Notes: generated from the sequence alone by a model not told the origin. DNA of 64,000 bases from Desulforamulus aeronauticus DSM 10349 (GCF_900142375.1 NZ_FRAR01000008.1:1-64000); one strand, 5' to 3'; numbered from the stretch's first letter, positions 32,743 through 42,395 are shown. Numbers and translations are program-made.

Positions 32743-32817
32743 CCCAGATTCAAGGGGAGTATGCTTATCTAGGGTCCATGGTCATATATTTTCGGTTAAC
32801 GACTAGTCTACAATAAC

Positions 32818-35454
32818 TTAAAGATATATTTTCCCCGCATCACCATCAACCGTGATTAATTGACTCCCTTTTAGTATCTTCATTACACCCGGAATGTTAA
32901 CGACCGCTGGAATACCATACTCCCTCGCCACAATGGAGCCGTGAGACAAAAACCCTCCTGTTTCCATAACGATGGCAGAAGCTTTCAAAAATAGCGGGGT
33001 CCAGCCTGGGTCCGTTGACGGGGCCACCAGCACGTCTCCGACCAGCAGTTTTTCCCCTTCATTAGGATGAAAAATTAATTTAGCTTCGCCAGAGGCCTTG
33101 CCTGCTGCCACACCCAAACCTGTAAGTTCTTTTTCTGAGTTATATGTGACGGTTTCGACAAATTGAGGACTCTCACCAATAATCAAGTCTGGAGGTAACA
33201 GTAATTCCATTTCGTTTCTTTTAGCCTGCCGCTCAGTCACTATGATTGCTAAATTCCTGCCGTCCCAAGCCCCTTGTAGAATTGAAATAACTTCATTCAA
33301 AGTACAGTGGAATATATCGGACGGTTCTGAAAGAATTTTTCTATCCGCCAACCGCCGGCCAATCTCCTGGAATATTATCCGTTCAGACTCAAATATATGT
33401 GCCAGTACAAATTTTGCCATTTCCCGAAGTCCAGCGGCCTGCAATGCCTTGTTTACTAAGTTTTTTACCAATATTCGTTGGTGTAATGGAAGCCTTTGTC
33501 GTACTTCCTGCCAAGCTTCATCCGCTCTTGCTTGTTGCTTTTTCTTTACTTTGTGAAGATCGGCCGTTTCCATTGTGCTCTTGATGATATTTAAGAGGTA
33601 AGACGGGTCTTCCCGCCAACGTGGGTTGATGATATCCATTTCGTAAACTCCCCGGTGCCCATATTCTGCTAGGAAGTTCCGTAGGGATTGCTTAAAAACT
33701 GACTCCTCCGGCAGCTCTCTTTCCCACAGAAGAGGCTCAAAGGTTTGGCTGGAGAAAAATCGCCGGGCGGCAATATCCTCACGGGCAATTTCAGCCAGTT
33801 CTATTAGGCGGTAGCCGTGTTGGGCACTGGTTATATCCCCGCCCCCTGCCATCAAGGCATTTGCCACCGCTTTACCTTTTCCAGGAAAATATTTTCCCAG
33901 TATTTTTTCCGGCGGATACACTGGGGCAGAAGAACAAAACATAAAGACTGGAACAAATTCTATAAATAAATTTTCAATATCAGAATGTTTTTTTAGTAAA
34001 TCTTTTTCTGTTAAGCAGGTAAGATCTTCTTTTAACAAAGTCTCTGCAAAATCTTTAATTCTATCAAAGGACTTTGTCGCACTCTTCCTAATTTTTTGTC
34101 CAACAAACATGGCTTTTAATAAATACTTTAGCCTTTTAGATTCCTTTATGCCAAAAAATGATTTCTTTTCATTAATGTCTATTTCCGGCTGGTGTCCTCC
34201 ATATGCTTGATTAACTAACTTTGGAGGAAAACCAAAGGAATCATATATTTGCCACTGCTGGATAGATAGGTTAAAATACGCCCGTCCCTGGTATAATCTA
34301 ACATGTTGTATGCCGGATGGAATTGGATACCCTATTGCTTTTAAGGGTGCATCAAGTAACATGTTCAGGCTTTTTTTCGTTACACTCCAGTTAAGCGTCG
34401 ACTGCACCATCGGAATTCCATCCCTGAAATTGGCATTTGACCATATATCCGGCTGATTTTTGATTCCTTCAAAGGTATATCTAGGCAGCACCGTTACCGG
34501 TCGAGCCTGTACTAAAATAAATTCCTTGCCGTCAAAAACCCATTCAATATCCTGGTGCTGTTCCCCATCTCCCAGCACTTCGTAGACCCTTTGGAGCAGC
34601 AAACCCAGTTTACCTATCATTTCATCCGTTAAAACTTGTCCTGCCGACGCTCCGGCGGAATCAACAAATTCCGTCCCACCGGTTTTTTTGGCCATGGTTT
34701 TCCCCTGTTTACGACCGATTCTTTTTTTTATTCCAATCATAGGGTCTAAAATGTACTCGTCCGGCTCGACAGCTCCGCTTACTACACTTTCGCCCAAGCC
34801 AAAGTTGGCATTGATAACCAAAACATCTTCCCGGCCAGTCCTCGGATCACAGGTGAAGCCAACCCCTGCCGCCATCGCCTCGACCATCTCCATAATGACA
34901 ACAGCGGGAATCACTTCATCATCTCTAATATTCATTTTCCTCCGGTAGGCAACAGCTCGAGGTGTCCATAAAGAGGCATAACAATCTTTAATAGCGGACA
35001 AGACGTTCTCTATTCCTTGGACATTTAAAAAAGATTCGTGTATCCCTGCAAAGGTCGCTCCAGAAGTATCCTCGGCAGTGGCCGAAGACCGGACGGCCAG
35101 TGGTTTTTCAAATATGCCCATGTTTTTTAATTTACAGATTAGTTCTTCCTGAATAGGCGGCAAAATACGGCCAACTTTGATTTTCTCCCTAAGCAGGAAA
35201 AGTTTTTCCTCAGTCTCTTTTTCTAAAACATTTGCTATCGTTACATCTCGGGAAATAGTCTCTAGTACCTCAGACAAGTTATTCCCTTGAATAAAACGGT
35301 GGTATGCTTCTGCCGAAACAACCCCTCCCTGGGGAATCGTAAACCCATACCGCGCAAGCCGCCCTAAGTTCCACCCCTTCCCCCCGGCTCCCCCCGCCCC
35401 AGCGTTAAAGGCCTCGCTCCAACTGAAAAAGAACGATCCGCAACTCTTTTCCAT
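32818..35454 (-). CDS. RPH-like phosphotransferase 2
   Basis: 878 residues from ATG at 35454 (MEKSCGSFFFSWSEAF), which has GGGAGG six bases upstream; the frame opens earlier at a TTG at 35478. ATP-grasp N-domain: GGKGWNLGRLARYGF, AVRSSATAEDTSGATFAG and DIEWVFDGKEF. Long central domain. C-terminal phosphohistidine domain GGFLSHGSIVAREYG, His near 838. No PEP TIM barrel, as in rifampicin phosphotransferases. Substrate unproven. It follows its TetR gene by 27 bases. Sequence is well diverged from copy 1 (THGA replaced by SHGS) and has the AT-richer base use of its surroundings. Confidence 0.8.
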   Translation of the reverse strand: MEKSCGSFFFSWSEAFNAGAGGAGGKGWNLGRLARYGFTIPQGGVVSAEAYHRFIQGNNLSEVLETISRDVTIANVLEKETEEKLFLLREKIKVGRILPPIQEELICKLKNMGIFEKPLAVRSSATAEDTSGATFAGIHESFLNVQGIENVLSAIKDCYASLWTPRAVAYRRKMNIRDDEVIPAVVIMEMVEAMAAGVGFTCDPRTGREDVLVINANFGLGESVVSGAVEPDEYILDPMIGIKKRIGRKQGKTMAKKTGGTEFVDSAGASAGQVLTDEMIGKLGLLLQRVYEVLGDGEQHQDIEWVFDGKEFILVQARPVTVLPRYTFEGIKNQPDIWSNANFRDGIPMVQSTLNWSVTKKSLNMLLDAPLKAIGYPIPSGIQHVRLYQGRAYFNLSIQQWQIYDSFGFPPKLVNQAYGGHQPEIDINEKKSFFGIKESKRLKYLLKAMFVGQKIRKSATKSFDRIKDFAETLLKEDLTCLTEKDLLKKHSDIENLFIEFVPVFMFCSSAPVYPPEKILGKYFPGKGKAVANALMAGGGDITSAQHGYRLIELAEIAREDIAARRFFSSQTFEPLLWERELPEESVFKQSLRNFLAEYGHRGVYEMDIINPRWREDPSYLLNIIKSTMETADLHKVKKKQQARADEAWQEVRQRLPLHQRILVKNLVNKALQAAGLREMAKFVLAHIFESERIIFQEIGRRLADRKILSEPSDIFHCTLNEVISILQGAWDGRNLAIIVTERQAKRNEMELLLPPDLIIGESPQFVETVTYNSEKELTGLGVAAGKASGEAKLIFHPNEGEKLLVGDVLVAPSTDPGWTPLFLKASAIVMETGGFLSHGSIVAREYGIPAVVNIPGVMKILKGSQLITVDGDAGKIYL

Positions 35455-35481
35455 GTGCACCCTCCCCCCAGGCAACAAATT

Positions 35482-36114
35482 TTATTCTTTCATTGGCGTT
35501 ACTCCGCCGGCACTTTTTGCCCCATTTAGAAAAATGTCCACATTCATTTCGATGGCCTCATATATTGAAAAACATTCCGGTTTAGTGACCCAGCCAATTG
35601 CTGTGAAGCTGCTAATTGTTTCCAAGTTGCCGACAAGAATCTTGCTCGGCACATCCTGACGAATTTCTCCTGTCTTTTTTCCCAACTCTATAATCTGTTC
35701 TAGGACACCGCTGAAGCCGCTTCTTATGCTTTGGTCCCTTATAGAATGAACTACTGTTTGCATTCGATAAATAAAGTATTTTTCATAAATGTCACTGTTC
35801 AGCTTAATATGCATCCATTCCATTGACTTATAGAGTACTGTGATTAAACGTGACCGAGTATCCGGCAATTGTCGTATTTGCCCGAGTACTTCAGGTCCTT
35901 GTTCCTGAATCATTCTTTGAACATGTTCACATACAATGGCTTCTTTTACTGGAAAGTGGTTATAAATGGTCCCTTTGGCAATGTCGGCTGCTTCCGCTAT
36001 TTGCTCCACCGTAGTTTGTTCGAAGCCCTGCTTGTTAAATAAATCCATAGCACAGGTAATAATCCTTTTCCGGGTTTCCTCTTTTCTTCTTTCAGTTCTA
36101 CTGATTGTTTTCAT
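35482..36114 (-). CDS. TetR/AcrR family regulator of RPH-like gene 2
   Basis: 210 residues. HTH: RIITCAMDLFNKQGFEQTTV, then EQIAEAADIAKGTIYNHFPV (about 18-57). The C-terminal helical domain is of normal length. AGGTG precedes the ATG. Co-transcribed with RPH-like gene 2, and probably autoregulated through the palindromes at 36125-36170. Confidence 0.88.
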   Translation of the reverse strand: MKTISRTERRKEETRKRIITCAMDLFNKQGFEQTTVEQIAEAADIAKGTIYNHFPVKEAIVCEHVQRMIQEQGPEVLGQIRQLPDTRSRLITVLYKSMEWMHIKLNSDIYEKYFIYRMQTVVHSIRDQSIRSGFSGVLEQIIELGKKTGEIRQDVPSKILVGNLETISSFTAIGWVTKPECFSIYEAIEMNVDIFLNGAKSAGGVTPMKE

Positions 36115-36124
36115 AACGCACCTC

Positions 36125-36137
36125 TATACTCAGTATA
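36125..36137. promoter_or_regulatory. TetR-type operator upstream of TetR gene 2
   Basis: TATACT-C-AGTATA perfect palindrome 11 bases before the ATG. The octamer ACTCAGTA recurs at 36145-36152 and GAGTAC at 36165-36170, suggesting more than one regulator site. A clear -35/-10 pair could not be picked. Confidence 0.5.
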
Positions 36138-36170
36138 TTATTGAACTCAGTACAATATTATCTTGAGTAC

Positions 36171-36396
36171 ATCTTATATCTTATATTGATCCGGTGCAAT
36201 ATTGTTTTGGGGAATATCGGTAAAATTGTTTAGAAAAACCTAGCTCTGCATAACCTTAAAGTCGGGCGGAAGCCCATTATGCAAAAAATAAAAAGCGCAA
36301 GATAATATCCTACGCTTCATTCTCCAATACTGTCTCTTTAACTTACCCGCCAGAAGTCCCCTTCCTGAACACCCGTAAAGGTGGGGGTGAGTGAGT
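36171..36396. other. spacer with structured sequence after RPH-like gene 3
   Basis: Minus strand contains AAGCG ... CGCTTTTTATTTTTT (about 36283-36300), a plausible terminator for RPH-like gene 3, and an outer TGCATAA / TTATGCA pairing. An open frame through 36240-36449 has no start signal and overlaps the gene; I treat it as spurious. Confidence 0.4.
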
Positions 36397-39006
36397 TCAC
36401 AGTAAGGACACAGTCCCATTATTTCCATTAACTTCAACAACTTGCCCATCCGTCAAAGACTCGGTAACATTTGCCACACCTAGTACTGCCGGTATACCGT
36501 ACTCCCTAGCAACGATGGCCCCATGACTTAACAAGCCACCATAATTAGTAACTACTGCACTAGCTATGGCGAAAAGAGGTGTCCATGCCGGGTCAGTATT
36601 ATTGGCTATTAGAACGTCGCCTGCTTTGAACTGTGCAAAATCAGCTAAAGAACGGATTACCTTAACAGAACCACTGGCAATTCCAGGGCTGCCTCCTATT
36701 CCTTTTAGAATTGCAACGTCATGGTTGTATTTATTTGAATCATTTTTTATCTGGGGCCACCCTTTAAATAAAGCGGGCAAGGCATCTATATCTATTTTTT
36801 TGAGTGATTTTCGAAGTGCGATGAGTTGATCTGCGTTTTTAATATCCAATTCGCCGTTAACTATCCTTCCGACTTCGTCGATAGATAGATAATAAATGTC
36901 TCGTTCATTTTTAAGCTTGCCCTCTTCTTGTAACCGGTGAGCTAACTCATTGGTTGCTTTCTTAATTAATGAAAAAGGCATCGTGATATAGTAATGGCGG
37001 TTATCCCGCAAAAGCATATATGTTTGTGTAGGCTGTAAAACTTTATTAAAAATATATCTCTTGATAAAGGACAGTTTAGAATGAACATATTTTCCCGTAA
37101 TCTCCCGTTCATTTCTTTTCTCCGTCCCTCTTGTTAGCGGATCAATATTATCATTAGTGCTTAGAAATCCTCTTACCAGGGAAAAAACTATATCGGGATT
37201 TTCCCACCAAAAATCTTTCGCAATATCCATATTCGTATTTAAGTGACCATGCTTTTTAAGTAAGGTATTTAGTTCAGAAATGAAATGTCGTCCATTTTCA
37301 AAGTGGTCTGCTTGATTAAGAAAAGATTTAGTTGAATTGGTGATAAATAAGGTGAGCAACTGAGGTGAATTCCTGAGAGTTTGAGACAACCGCCAGACAT
37401 CATCGTTAGTTTCTACGGTAAGATTGTTCGGCAGTCCCGAAACTAATTTTGCACTAAGGGATAGGTCATCATTCATCCATTTAACCATAATTTTAGATAG
37501 TATCGTATAATAATTATCTGCAACCAAACCACTAACCAATTGATGCTGAAAATAAGATCTGCCTAGCTCCCGGCAAGTTAAAATGTATTGATACAATTCA
37601 ATATTATTAAACTGCTTAAGTTTGCTTGCTTCGAGTCTTCTGATTTCTTGCAGATATCCAGGTAATGATTTGTTAAAAGCTTTGTCTAACATAGCATTTA
37701 ATTTTTTTACTTTAAAAAACATATTTAACGCTCGTATTATATCTTGGATTTTATTGTGTCTTGGTCTAAACCTTTTTTCTTCATCTGTTGTTAAGATTGC
37801 ATCCATAGCTAAGGATGGGTAAAATTCCTTCATAATCGTAAAATTCTGATATAAATAACCATGTATCCAAGCATAAAATTTATAATCGGCAGGTAATTTT
37901 CTTCCTAAAAATATCTCACATAAATACCGTAATCCTTCACTTTGACAAGGTTCGAGAATTGACCACCCCAGAACTGACATGGGCTGATGATACCGTTCCC
38001 GAACCCATTGCATGTTAGTCCATTCCAGAGCGGGATCAAAATTAAAGTAATGTAAATCCTCTGCTTTCTCCAGCGGGAGCTGCCTATTTAATGTGGTAAT
38101 TGGCCGTGACTGGAGAATATAGAACCGATTGTCTGACAACGCCCATTCAATATCCTGTGGATAGCCAAAGTGTTCTTCGATATCACATACATTTTTCGTC
38201 AACTCCATAATCTGTTCATCGCTAAGTGAAGAAGCATTTTTCATGGTATCAGGGGGCCGTAAACTTGTTGCCAAGCTGGCTTTTGAGGAAATCATTATAT
38301 TTTCTTTTTCTGCTATTTCTTGATGCAAGATTTTCCTATTTGTTTTATCCACGATAAATCGGTCTGGATTGATCTGTCCAGAAACGATTTCCTCTCCCAA
38401 GCCCCAAGCAGATTCAATAACTAATTGTTTGCTATCCAAGGTTAGTGGATTAACACTAAAGGCGACTCCCGCTGCCTCAGCCGACACCATTTGTTGAACT
38501 ACTATAGCAAGAAAAACCTTGTTATGGTCAAATTCGTTATTTATACGGTAATGAATTGCCCGTTCTGTCCAGAGTGAAGCCCAGCATTTTTTTATACTTT
38601 CCAAAAGACCCTCTTCATTTACATTAAGATAAGATGCTTGTTGACCTGCAAAGGAGGATTCCGGCAAATCTTCTGCTGTAGCTGAGGAACGTACAGCCAC
38701 GAGTTTATCAAATCCAAATGAATTGAATGCGTTAAGAATAGCCGTACTCAACTCCTCAGGTATTTTCTCTGAGTGAATTTTCCCTACTATCTCCCTAGAC
38801 TTTAGAGCCACCTTGTCCCGGGTTACCGGGATTTCACCAATATCAATCTTCTCCATAAACTTACGATATGCTTCCACAGTGATGCAAAAACCCATGGGGA
38901 CAGGAAAACCGGCACGAGCCATATCCCCAAGATTTGCTCCCTTTCCCCCAACGATAGCTACATCTTTGGCATTCACTTCGTTAAAGCTTTTGATAAATTC
39001 ACTCAC
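36397..39006 (-). CDS. RPH-like phosphotransferase 3
   Basis: 869 residues, GTG start with GGAGGAGGGGG upstream. ATP-grasp domain: VGGKGANLGDMARAGF, AVRSSATAEDLPESSFAGQQ and DIEWALSDNRFYILQSRP. The central domain is divergent from the other copies. C-terminal phosphohistidine domain: GGLLSHGAIVAREYG, His near 828. It ends right after that domain, so no PEP-binding barrel. Like copies 1 and 2 it lies 19 bases behind a TetR gene. An antibiotic phosphotransferase role is inference from architecture. Confidence 0.8.
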   Translation of the reverse strand: MSEFIKSFNEVNAKDVAIVGGKGANLGDMARAGFPVPMGFCITVEAYRKFMEKIDIGEIPVTRDKVALKSREIVGKIHSEKIPEELSTAILNAFNSFGFDKLVAVRSSATAEDLPESSFAGQQASYLNVNEEGLLESIKKCWASLWTERAIHYRINNEFDHNKVFLAIVVQQMVSAEAAGVAFSVNPLTLDSKQLVIESAWGLGEEIVSGQINPDRFIVDKTNRKILHQEIAEKENIMISSKASLATSLRPPDTMKNASSLSDEQIMELTKNVCDIEEHFGYPQDIEWALSDNRFYILQSRPITTLNRQLPLEKAEDLHYFNFDPALEWTNMQWVRERYHQPMSVLGWSILEPCQSEGLRYLCEIFLGRKLPADYKFYAWIHGYLYQNFTIMKEFYPSLAMDAILTTDEEKRFRPRHNKIQDIIRALNMFFKVKKLNAMLDKAFNKSLPGYLQEIRRLEASKLKQFNNIELYQYILTCRELGRSYFQHQLVSGLVADNYYTILSKIMVKWMNDDLSLSAKLVSGLPNNLTVETNDDVWRLSQTLRNSPQLLTLFITNSTKSFLNQADHFENGRHFISELNTLLKKHGHLNTNMDIAKDFWWENPDIVFSLVRGFLSTNDNIDPLTRGTEKRNEREITGKYVHSKLSFIKRYIFNKVLQPTQTYMLLRDNRHYYITMPFSLIKKATNELAHRLQEEGKLKNERDIYYLSIDEVGRIVNGELDIKNADQLIALRKSLKKIDIDALPALFKGWPQIKNDSNKYNHDVAILKGIGGSPGIASGSVKVIRSLADFAQFKAGDVLIANNTDPAWTPLFAIASAVVTNYGGLLSHGAIVAREYGIPAVLGVANVTESLTDGQVVEVNGNNGTVSLL

Positions 39007-39025
39007 AGCCGCCCCCTCCTCCTAT

Positions 39026-39634
39026 TTAAACTTCAAGATTTAGCCCCAACCCCTGTACACTATAATTAAATAAAAAGTTCGTTAGCTCTTCTTCTTGATA
39101 GTCCAGCTTATAAACAAATATGTGCCCTACAGCATAAGAAACGGAATAAATAAAAGTTGATGCAGCTAATTCTGTATTCTGTGCCTTTAACTGTCCGCTT
39201 TTGACAGCTTCATCAAAATATTCTTTAAAGTAGGTTATCATCTCTTTTAAATGATCGTTTCTGTTCTCCCTTAATTGATGGCGGTTGGTGAGAAAAAAGT
39301 TAATTTCATAAACGTTTGATGATGCTAGTGCATGGACTTGCCCTCTAATATATTCAAAAATTATGTTTCTTAAATCAGTTTCTTCTTCTAACATCTCAGC
39401 CAGTGACATTAAATATTTACTCTGAATGCTATTGTAGACTGCGTCGAAAATGCTTTTCTTATTTGGAAAATAAAAGTATATGGAACCTACTGAAACGCCT
39501 GCTTCACTGCAAATGTTTTGTATAGATGTATTTTGAAATCCTTTTTCAGAAAACAATCTTAGTGCAACGTCAAGAATATGTTTGTATTTGGCATCTTTTA
39601 TTTCCTGAATATGTTTGGGTGTTCTATAGGGCAT
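39026..39634 (-). CDS. TetR/AcrR family regulator of RPH-like gene 3
   Basis: 202 residues from ATG at 39634 (MPYRTPKHIQEIKD), preceded by GGAGGT at six bases. The longer frame from 39763 runs through the promoter and operator and is rejected. HTH: ILDVALRLFSEKGFQNTSIQ, then ICSEAGVSVGSIYFYFPNKK. The C-terminal domain resembles the TetR_C type of QacR-like multidrug regulators only in general layout. Operon with RPH-like gene 3. Confidence 0.88.
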   Translation of the reverse strand: MPYRTPKHIQEIKDAKYKHILDVALRLFSEKGFQNTSIQNICSEAGVSVGSIYFYFPNKKSIFDAVYNSIQSKYLMSLAEMLEEETDLRNIIFEYIRGQVHALASSNVYEINFFLTNRHQLRENRNDHLKEMITYFKEYFDEAVKSGQLKAQNTELAASTFIYSVSYAVGHIFVYKLDYQEEELTNFLFNYSVQGLGLNLEV

Positions 39635-39650
39635 ACTATAACCTCCATAA

Positions 39651-39688
39651 AAAATGAAGTATAGAATATATATTCTATACTTCATTTT
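39651..39688. promoter_or_regulatory. TetR operator, perfect 38-base palindrome
   Basis: Each 19-base arm reads AAAATGAAGTATAGAATAT from the outside in, with no spacer and no mismatch. It begins at the -10 box and covers the expected transcription start of the TetR gene 3 promoter, a textbook repressor position. Confidence 0.85.
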
Positions 39689-39712
39689 AATTACTGCTAT
39701 GCTTCCTGTCAA
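39684..39712 (-). promoter_or_regulatory. sigma-A promoter of the TetR 3 / RPH-like 3 operon
   Basis: TTGACA (39712-39707), 17 bases, TAAAAT (39689-39684) on the minus strand. Confidence 0.8.
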
Positions 39713-40133
39713 TAAATTCCGACAGGAAAAAGAATCACCCGCCGAATTTGATTTAGAGGGCAATTTAGCAAAAGATTAGCAATCTGCCAAGGAGGCTAGG
39801 GCATAAGCTGGGATATTTTAGCTAAAAATGTTTATTAGTAAGCCGAGGGTGATAATGCTTGAGAACGTCGAAGAGTTTAAGACGTGGGGGCCAGAATGGC
39901 GGACAGGGGATGGTGACAGGCAAAAGCAAGTTATTGAGGCACACTCTGCACCTGCTATGGTAAGGCTGATTATCTAGGTTTGGTACAGGGTTGCTCCAAG
40001 TGTTATTATCTTCAGGGTATTCCCCCCTCAACGAATATCTTCTGTTTAAAGGGGGGTAAACTTGCGGCAAATTTTATACTTAACTGTTTAGAGTACTTGG
40101 TTGTTTAAGCTTATAATAATGTACTTTACTTGA
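39713..40133. other. intergenic region, possible tiny ORF
   Basis: No firm gene. A plus-strand frame 39855-39977 (40 codons, MLENVEEFKTWGPEWRTGDG...) has GAGGGTGAT in front of its ATG and a protein-like start. It has no further support. Confidence 0.3.
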
Positions 40134-40721
40134 TTACTTTTTTAGCCCTACGTAGTAGCCACCTAAGAAAACTGTGACAATTAATACAAAATGCAATATA
40201 AAAAAGCCCCCATTTCCGTATTTAAACGCTTCCTGTGAGATGGGTTTCCTTAGGTGACAAGGAACAATCAATCCGCCTACATAATCAAATAGAAGCAAGA
40301 AAATCCACCACCATGTATATGAGTCCCAAAAATCCCATTCATAATTGTAGCTGATTAAGTTTGTAAGGTTGTGTGCTAATGTTTCCGAAACCATACCAAG
40401 GTGAACAATTACCCAGTAAAAAGGTATTTTATAGGCCCATGAGCGGGGGCTATAATAAATTCCCAAAATCACAAAGAATGGAAACATGGTTAATATGGTT
40501 TCAAATGGCATAATGGATATTTGTGGGAACAACCTAAAAGGGAAGGAGTAAAAGGTTAATTTTACAAAAATATAGCATAAAATATTTCCTACAATCCCTG
40601 AAAGTAAATATACTATGCCATAACTCTTCCAATCTTTACGAAGTATAAAGTAACTTCCAATTAAAGAGAGAGTAATTGCTGTTATTGTTAGATACAGTTC
40701 AATGTTGTTATGTAAATACAA
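40134..40721 (-). CDS. CBO0543-like multipass membrane protein
   Basis: 195 residues, TTG start behind AGGTG. Five to six membrane segments. YSPRSWAYKIPFYWVIVHLG and the Trp-rich WDFWDSYTWWWIFLLLFDYV resemble the CBO0543 family of uncharacterised clostridial/bacillar membrane proteins. Function unknown. Confidence 0.6.
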   Translation of the reverse strand: MYLHNNIELYLTITAITLSLIGSYFILRKDWKSYGIVYLLSGIVGNILCYIFVKLTFYSFPFRLFPQISIMPFETILTMFPFFVILGIYYSPRSWAYKIPFYWVIVHLGMVSETLAHNLTNLISYNYEWDFWDSYTWWWIFLLLFDYVGGLIVPCHLRKPISQEAFKYGNGGFFILHFVLIVTVFLGGYYVGLKK

Positions 40722-40991
40722 TAATGTTCACCTAGTTATAAAAATAATTTTACCGTGTATTATATCCAGATAATTTAAGATTATTTTAGTGAACATTACA
40801 TTTAATGGACGTACTTTCTAAATTGGAGATATGCAAAATGGCTTTACAGGAGAGCAAAAAATTATCAATCTGACATGGCTTGTTAGATAAGTTTATCTTT
40901 ATATGAGTTTATCTATGGTGCTTTATGTTTCTATCAGAATCAAATACTTAATAAGTGATGGAGTTGAACAAATATGTAGAGTTGTAAAAGC
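40722..40991. other. divergent intergenic region
   Basis: No gene seen. It contains the upstream region of the CBO0543-like gene and leads into the TetR 4 promoter. Confidence 0.5.
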
Positions 40992-41020
40992 TTGACATAA
41001 AACCGTCCAGACGGTATAGT
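40992..41020 (+). promoter_or_regulatory. promoter with embedded TetR operator
   Basis: TTGACA (40992-40997), 17 bases, TATAGT (41015-41020). The spacer contains the palindrome ACCGTC-CA-GACGGT (41002-41015), a common TetR half-site arrangement, seven to eleven bases before the ATG of the TetR gene. Confidence 0.8.
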
Positions 41021-41026
41021 TGAAGT

Positions 41027-41602
41027 ATGATAAATACTAATAACACATCCAAAAAAAATAAAATACTAATAGCTGCTGCAGATATAGTTATAAAGCAGGG
41101 AGTTGCTTGTCTTACTTTGGAAGCTGTAGCAAACAAGGCAGGTGTTAGCAAAGGTGGCTTGTTATATCATTTTCCGAATAAAGAAGCCTTAATTAAAGGG
41201 ATGGTCGATGAGTTAACACATACTTATACTAAGAATATTAACAAATATATGCTAATGGATAATGAGGATACCGGAAAATGGATCAGGGCTTTTGTAAATA
41301 CTACTTTTAATGCACAGCAAGATGAATTTGAAAGGAGTTCTGCGTTACTGGGGGCAGTCTTCACAAATCCTGAATTACTTGAAAAACTTCAAATGTTTTA
41401 TAAGGATATGCAAAAACAATTTGAAAATGATGGGGTAGACCCAATTCGTTCAATTATAGTAAGGCTCGCGACAGATGGTTTGTGGTTAGCAGAGTTATTT
41501 GGATTAGCACCATTAGATAAAACAATGAAAGAACGAATATATAGTGAATTAATTAGTATGCTCCGGGAGGGTGAAGAAAGTGAGAATATTAGTTCCGTTT
41601 AA
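41027..41602 (+). CDS. TetR/AcrR family regulator, partner of a Usp gene
   Basis: 191 residues. HTH: ILIAAADIVIKQGVACLTLE, then AVANKAGVSKGGLLYHFPNK (about 13-54). The C-terminal part resembles the TetR_C_6-type group. The start lies only six bases after the -10 box, so the transcript is nearly leaderless, or a downstream start is used. The 3' end overlaps the usp gene by 23 bases. Autoregulation through ACCGTCCAGACGGT is likely. Confidence 0.85.
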   Translation: MINTNNTSKKNKILIAAADIVIKQGVACLTLEAVANKAGVSKGGLLYHFPNKEALIKGMVDELTHTYTKNINKYMLMDNEDTGKWIRAFVNTTFNAQQDEFERSSALLGAVFTNPELLEKLQMFYKDMQKQFENDGVDPIRSIIVRLATDGLWLAELFGLAPLDKTMKERIYSELISMLREGEESENISSV

Positions 41603-42002
41603 TGGAACGGATTCCTCATGGAAAGCAATTAATTATGCTCTTGATATGGCAAAAAGAAATAATTTAATTAGGATAACAGTAATCGCAGTTGACTCTAGGG
41701 ATTATCGGTTTATGTCAGTAAACCCTAATAATAATCCATTTAGTATAATAGATGACTTTTATAACTATTTAATCAATCAAACTAAAAAGATTAAAGATTT
41801 ATTTTTGAAAGAAAGCGTTCCATTAAACGTTATGATTGAAAAGGGAGATGTTGCTAAGTCTATCCTTAAAGCTGTTGATGATTTATATATTGATCATATA
41901 ATAATGGGTCGGGGCAAGTTGTCAACTTTAGAAGTTATCTTGGGCAGTATTATTTACAAGGTAATTGCAGATATTAAAATTCCTGTTACCTTATTAAGAT
42001 AG
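41580..42002 (+). CDS. universal stress protein UspA family (3)
   Basis: 140 residues from GTG at 41580, nine bases after GGGAGGGTG; a GTG at 41571 would lie inside that site. RILVPFNGTDSSWKAINYAL at the start and MGRGKLSTLEVILGSIIYKV near the end show a Usp fold. The nucleotide loop G-x2-G is altered (GRGK). Co-expressed with a TetR regulator, an unusual pairing for usp genes. Confidence 0.82.
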   Translation: MRILVPFNGTDSSWKAINYALDMAKRNNLIRITVIAVDSRDYRFMSVNPNNNPFSIIDDFYNYLINQTKKIKDLFLKESVPLNVMIEKGDVAKSILKAVDDLYIDHIIMGRGKLSTLEVILGSIIYKVIADIKIPVTLLR

Positions 42003-42356
42003 TTTCAATAAGTAAAATTACTTCATTAACTTACACGATTATACTAATAACCGTAGACTACCGTTTCATTTTTATATATTGTACGGAATTATATTTAGAT
42101 AAAAAAGGACGTATATACTGAAAACTGAGTCTCATATCCTTTGTATCCCATAGAAAATTCCCTGTTTCTACACCTCTTATATCAGAAAATACAAATAAAA
42201 TAATAAAATTCATATGTATTTTTTAAGATATAGCAGCTTAATAAGAATAACGGATAGTCAGGAGGCTTTCTAAGTTGGCTTTTTATCCTGGGAGAAATAG
42301 ATTAAGCCACTGATTTCTAGTGCGTAGTACATTCATAATGCAAAGCATTGATATAA

Positions 42357-42395
42357 AAGCCAACTCAATGGGCGAGCTGGTTTTTTATTTTGTCT
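42357..42395 (+). terminator. terminator candidate
   Basis: AGCCAACTC ... GAGCTGGTT stem followed by TTTTTATTTT on the plus strand. Confidence 0.5.

Noticed and set aside
36240-36449. 69-codon minus-strand frame after RPH-like gene 3
   Set aside because: Overlaps the RPH-like gene 3 stop region, lacks a ribosome binding site and has no family features.
39635-39763. N-terminal extension of TetR 3
   Set aside because: Covers the promoter and the 38-base operator; the ATG at 39634 has a perfect ribosome binding site and the HTH starts at the right distance.
39822-40070. 82-codon minus-strand frame
   Set aside because: Pro/Arg/Leu-rich shadow product with no ribosome binding site and no homologous features.
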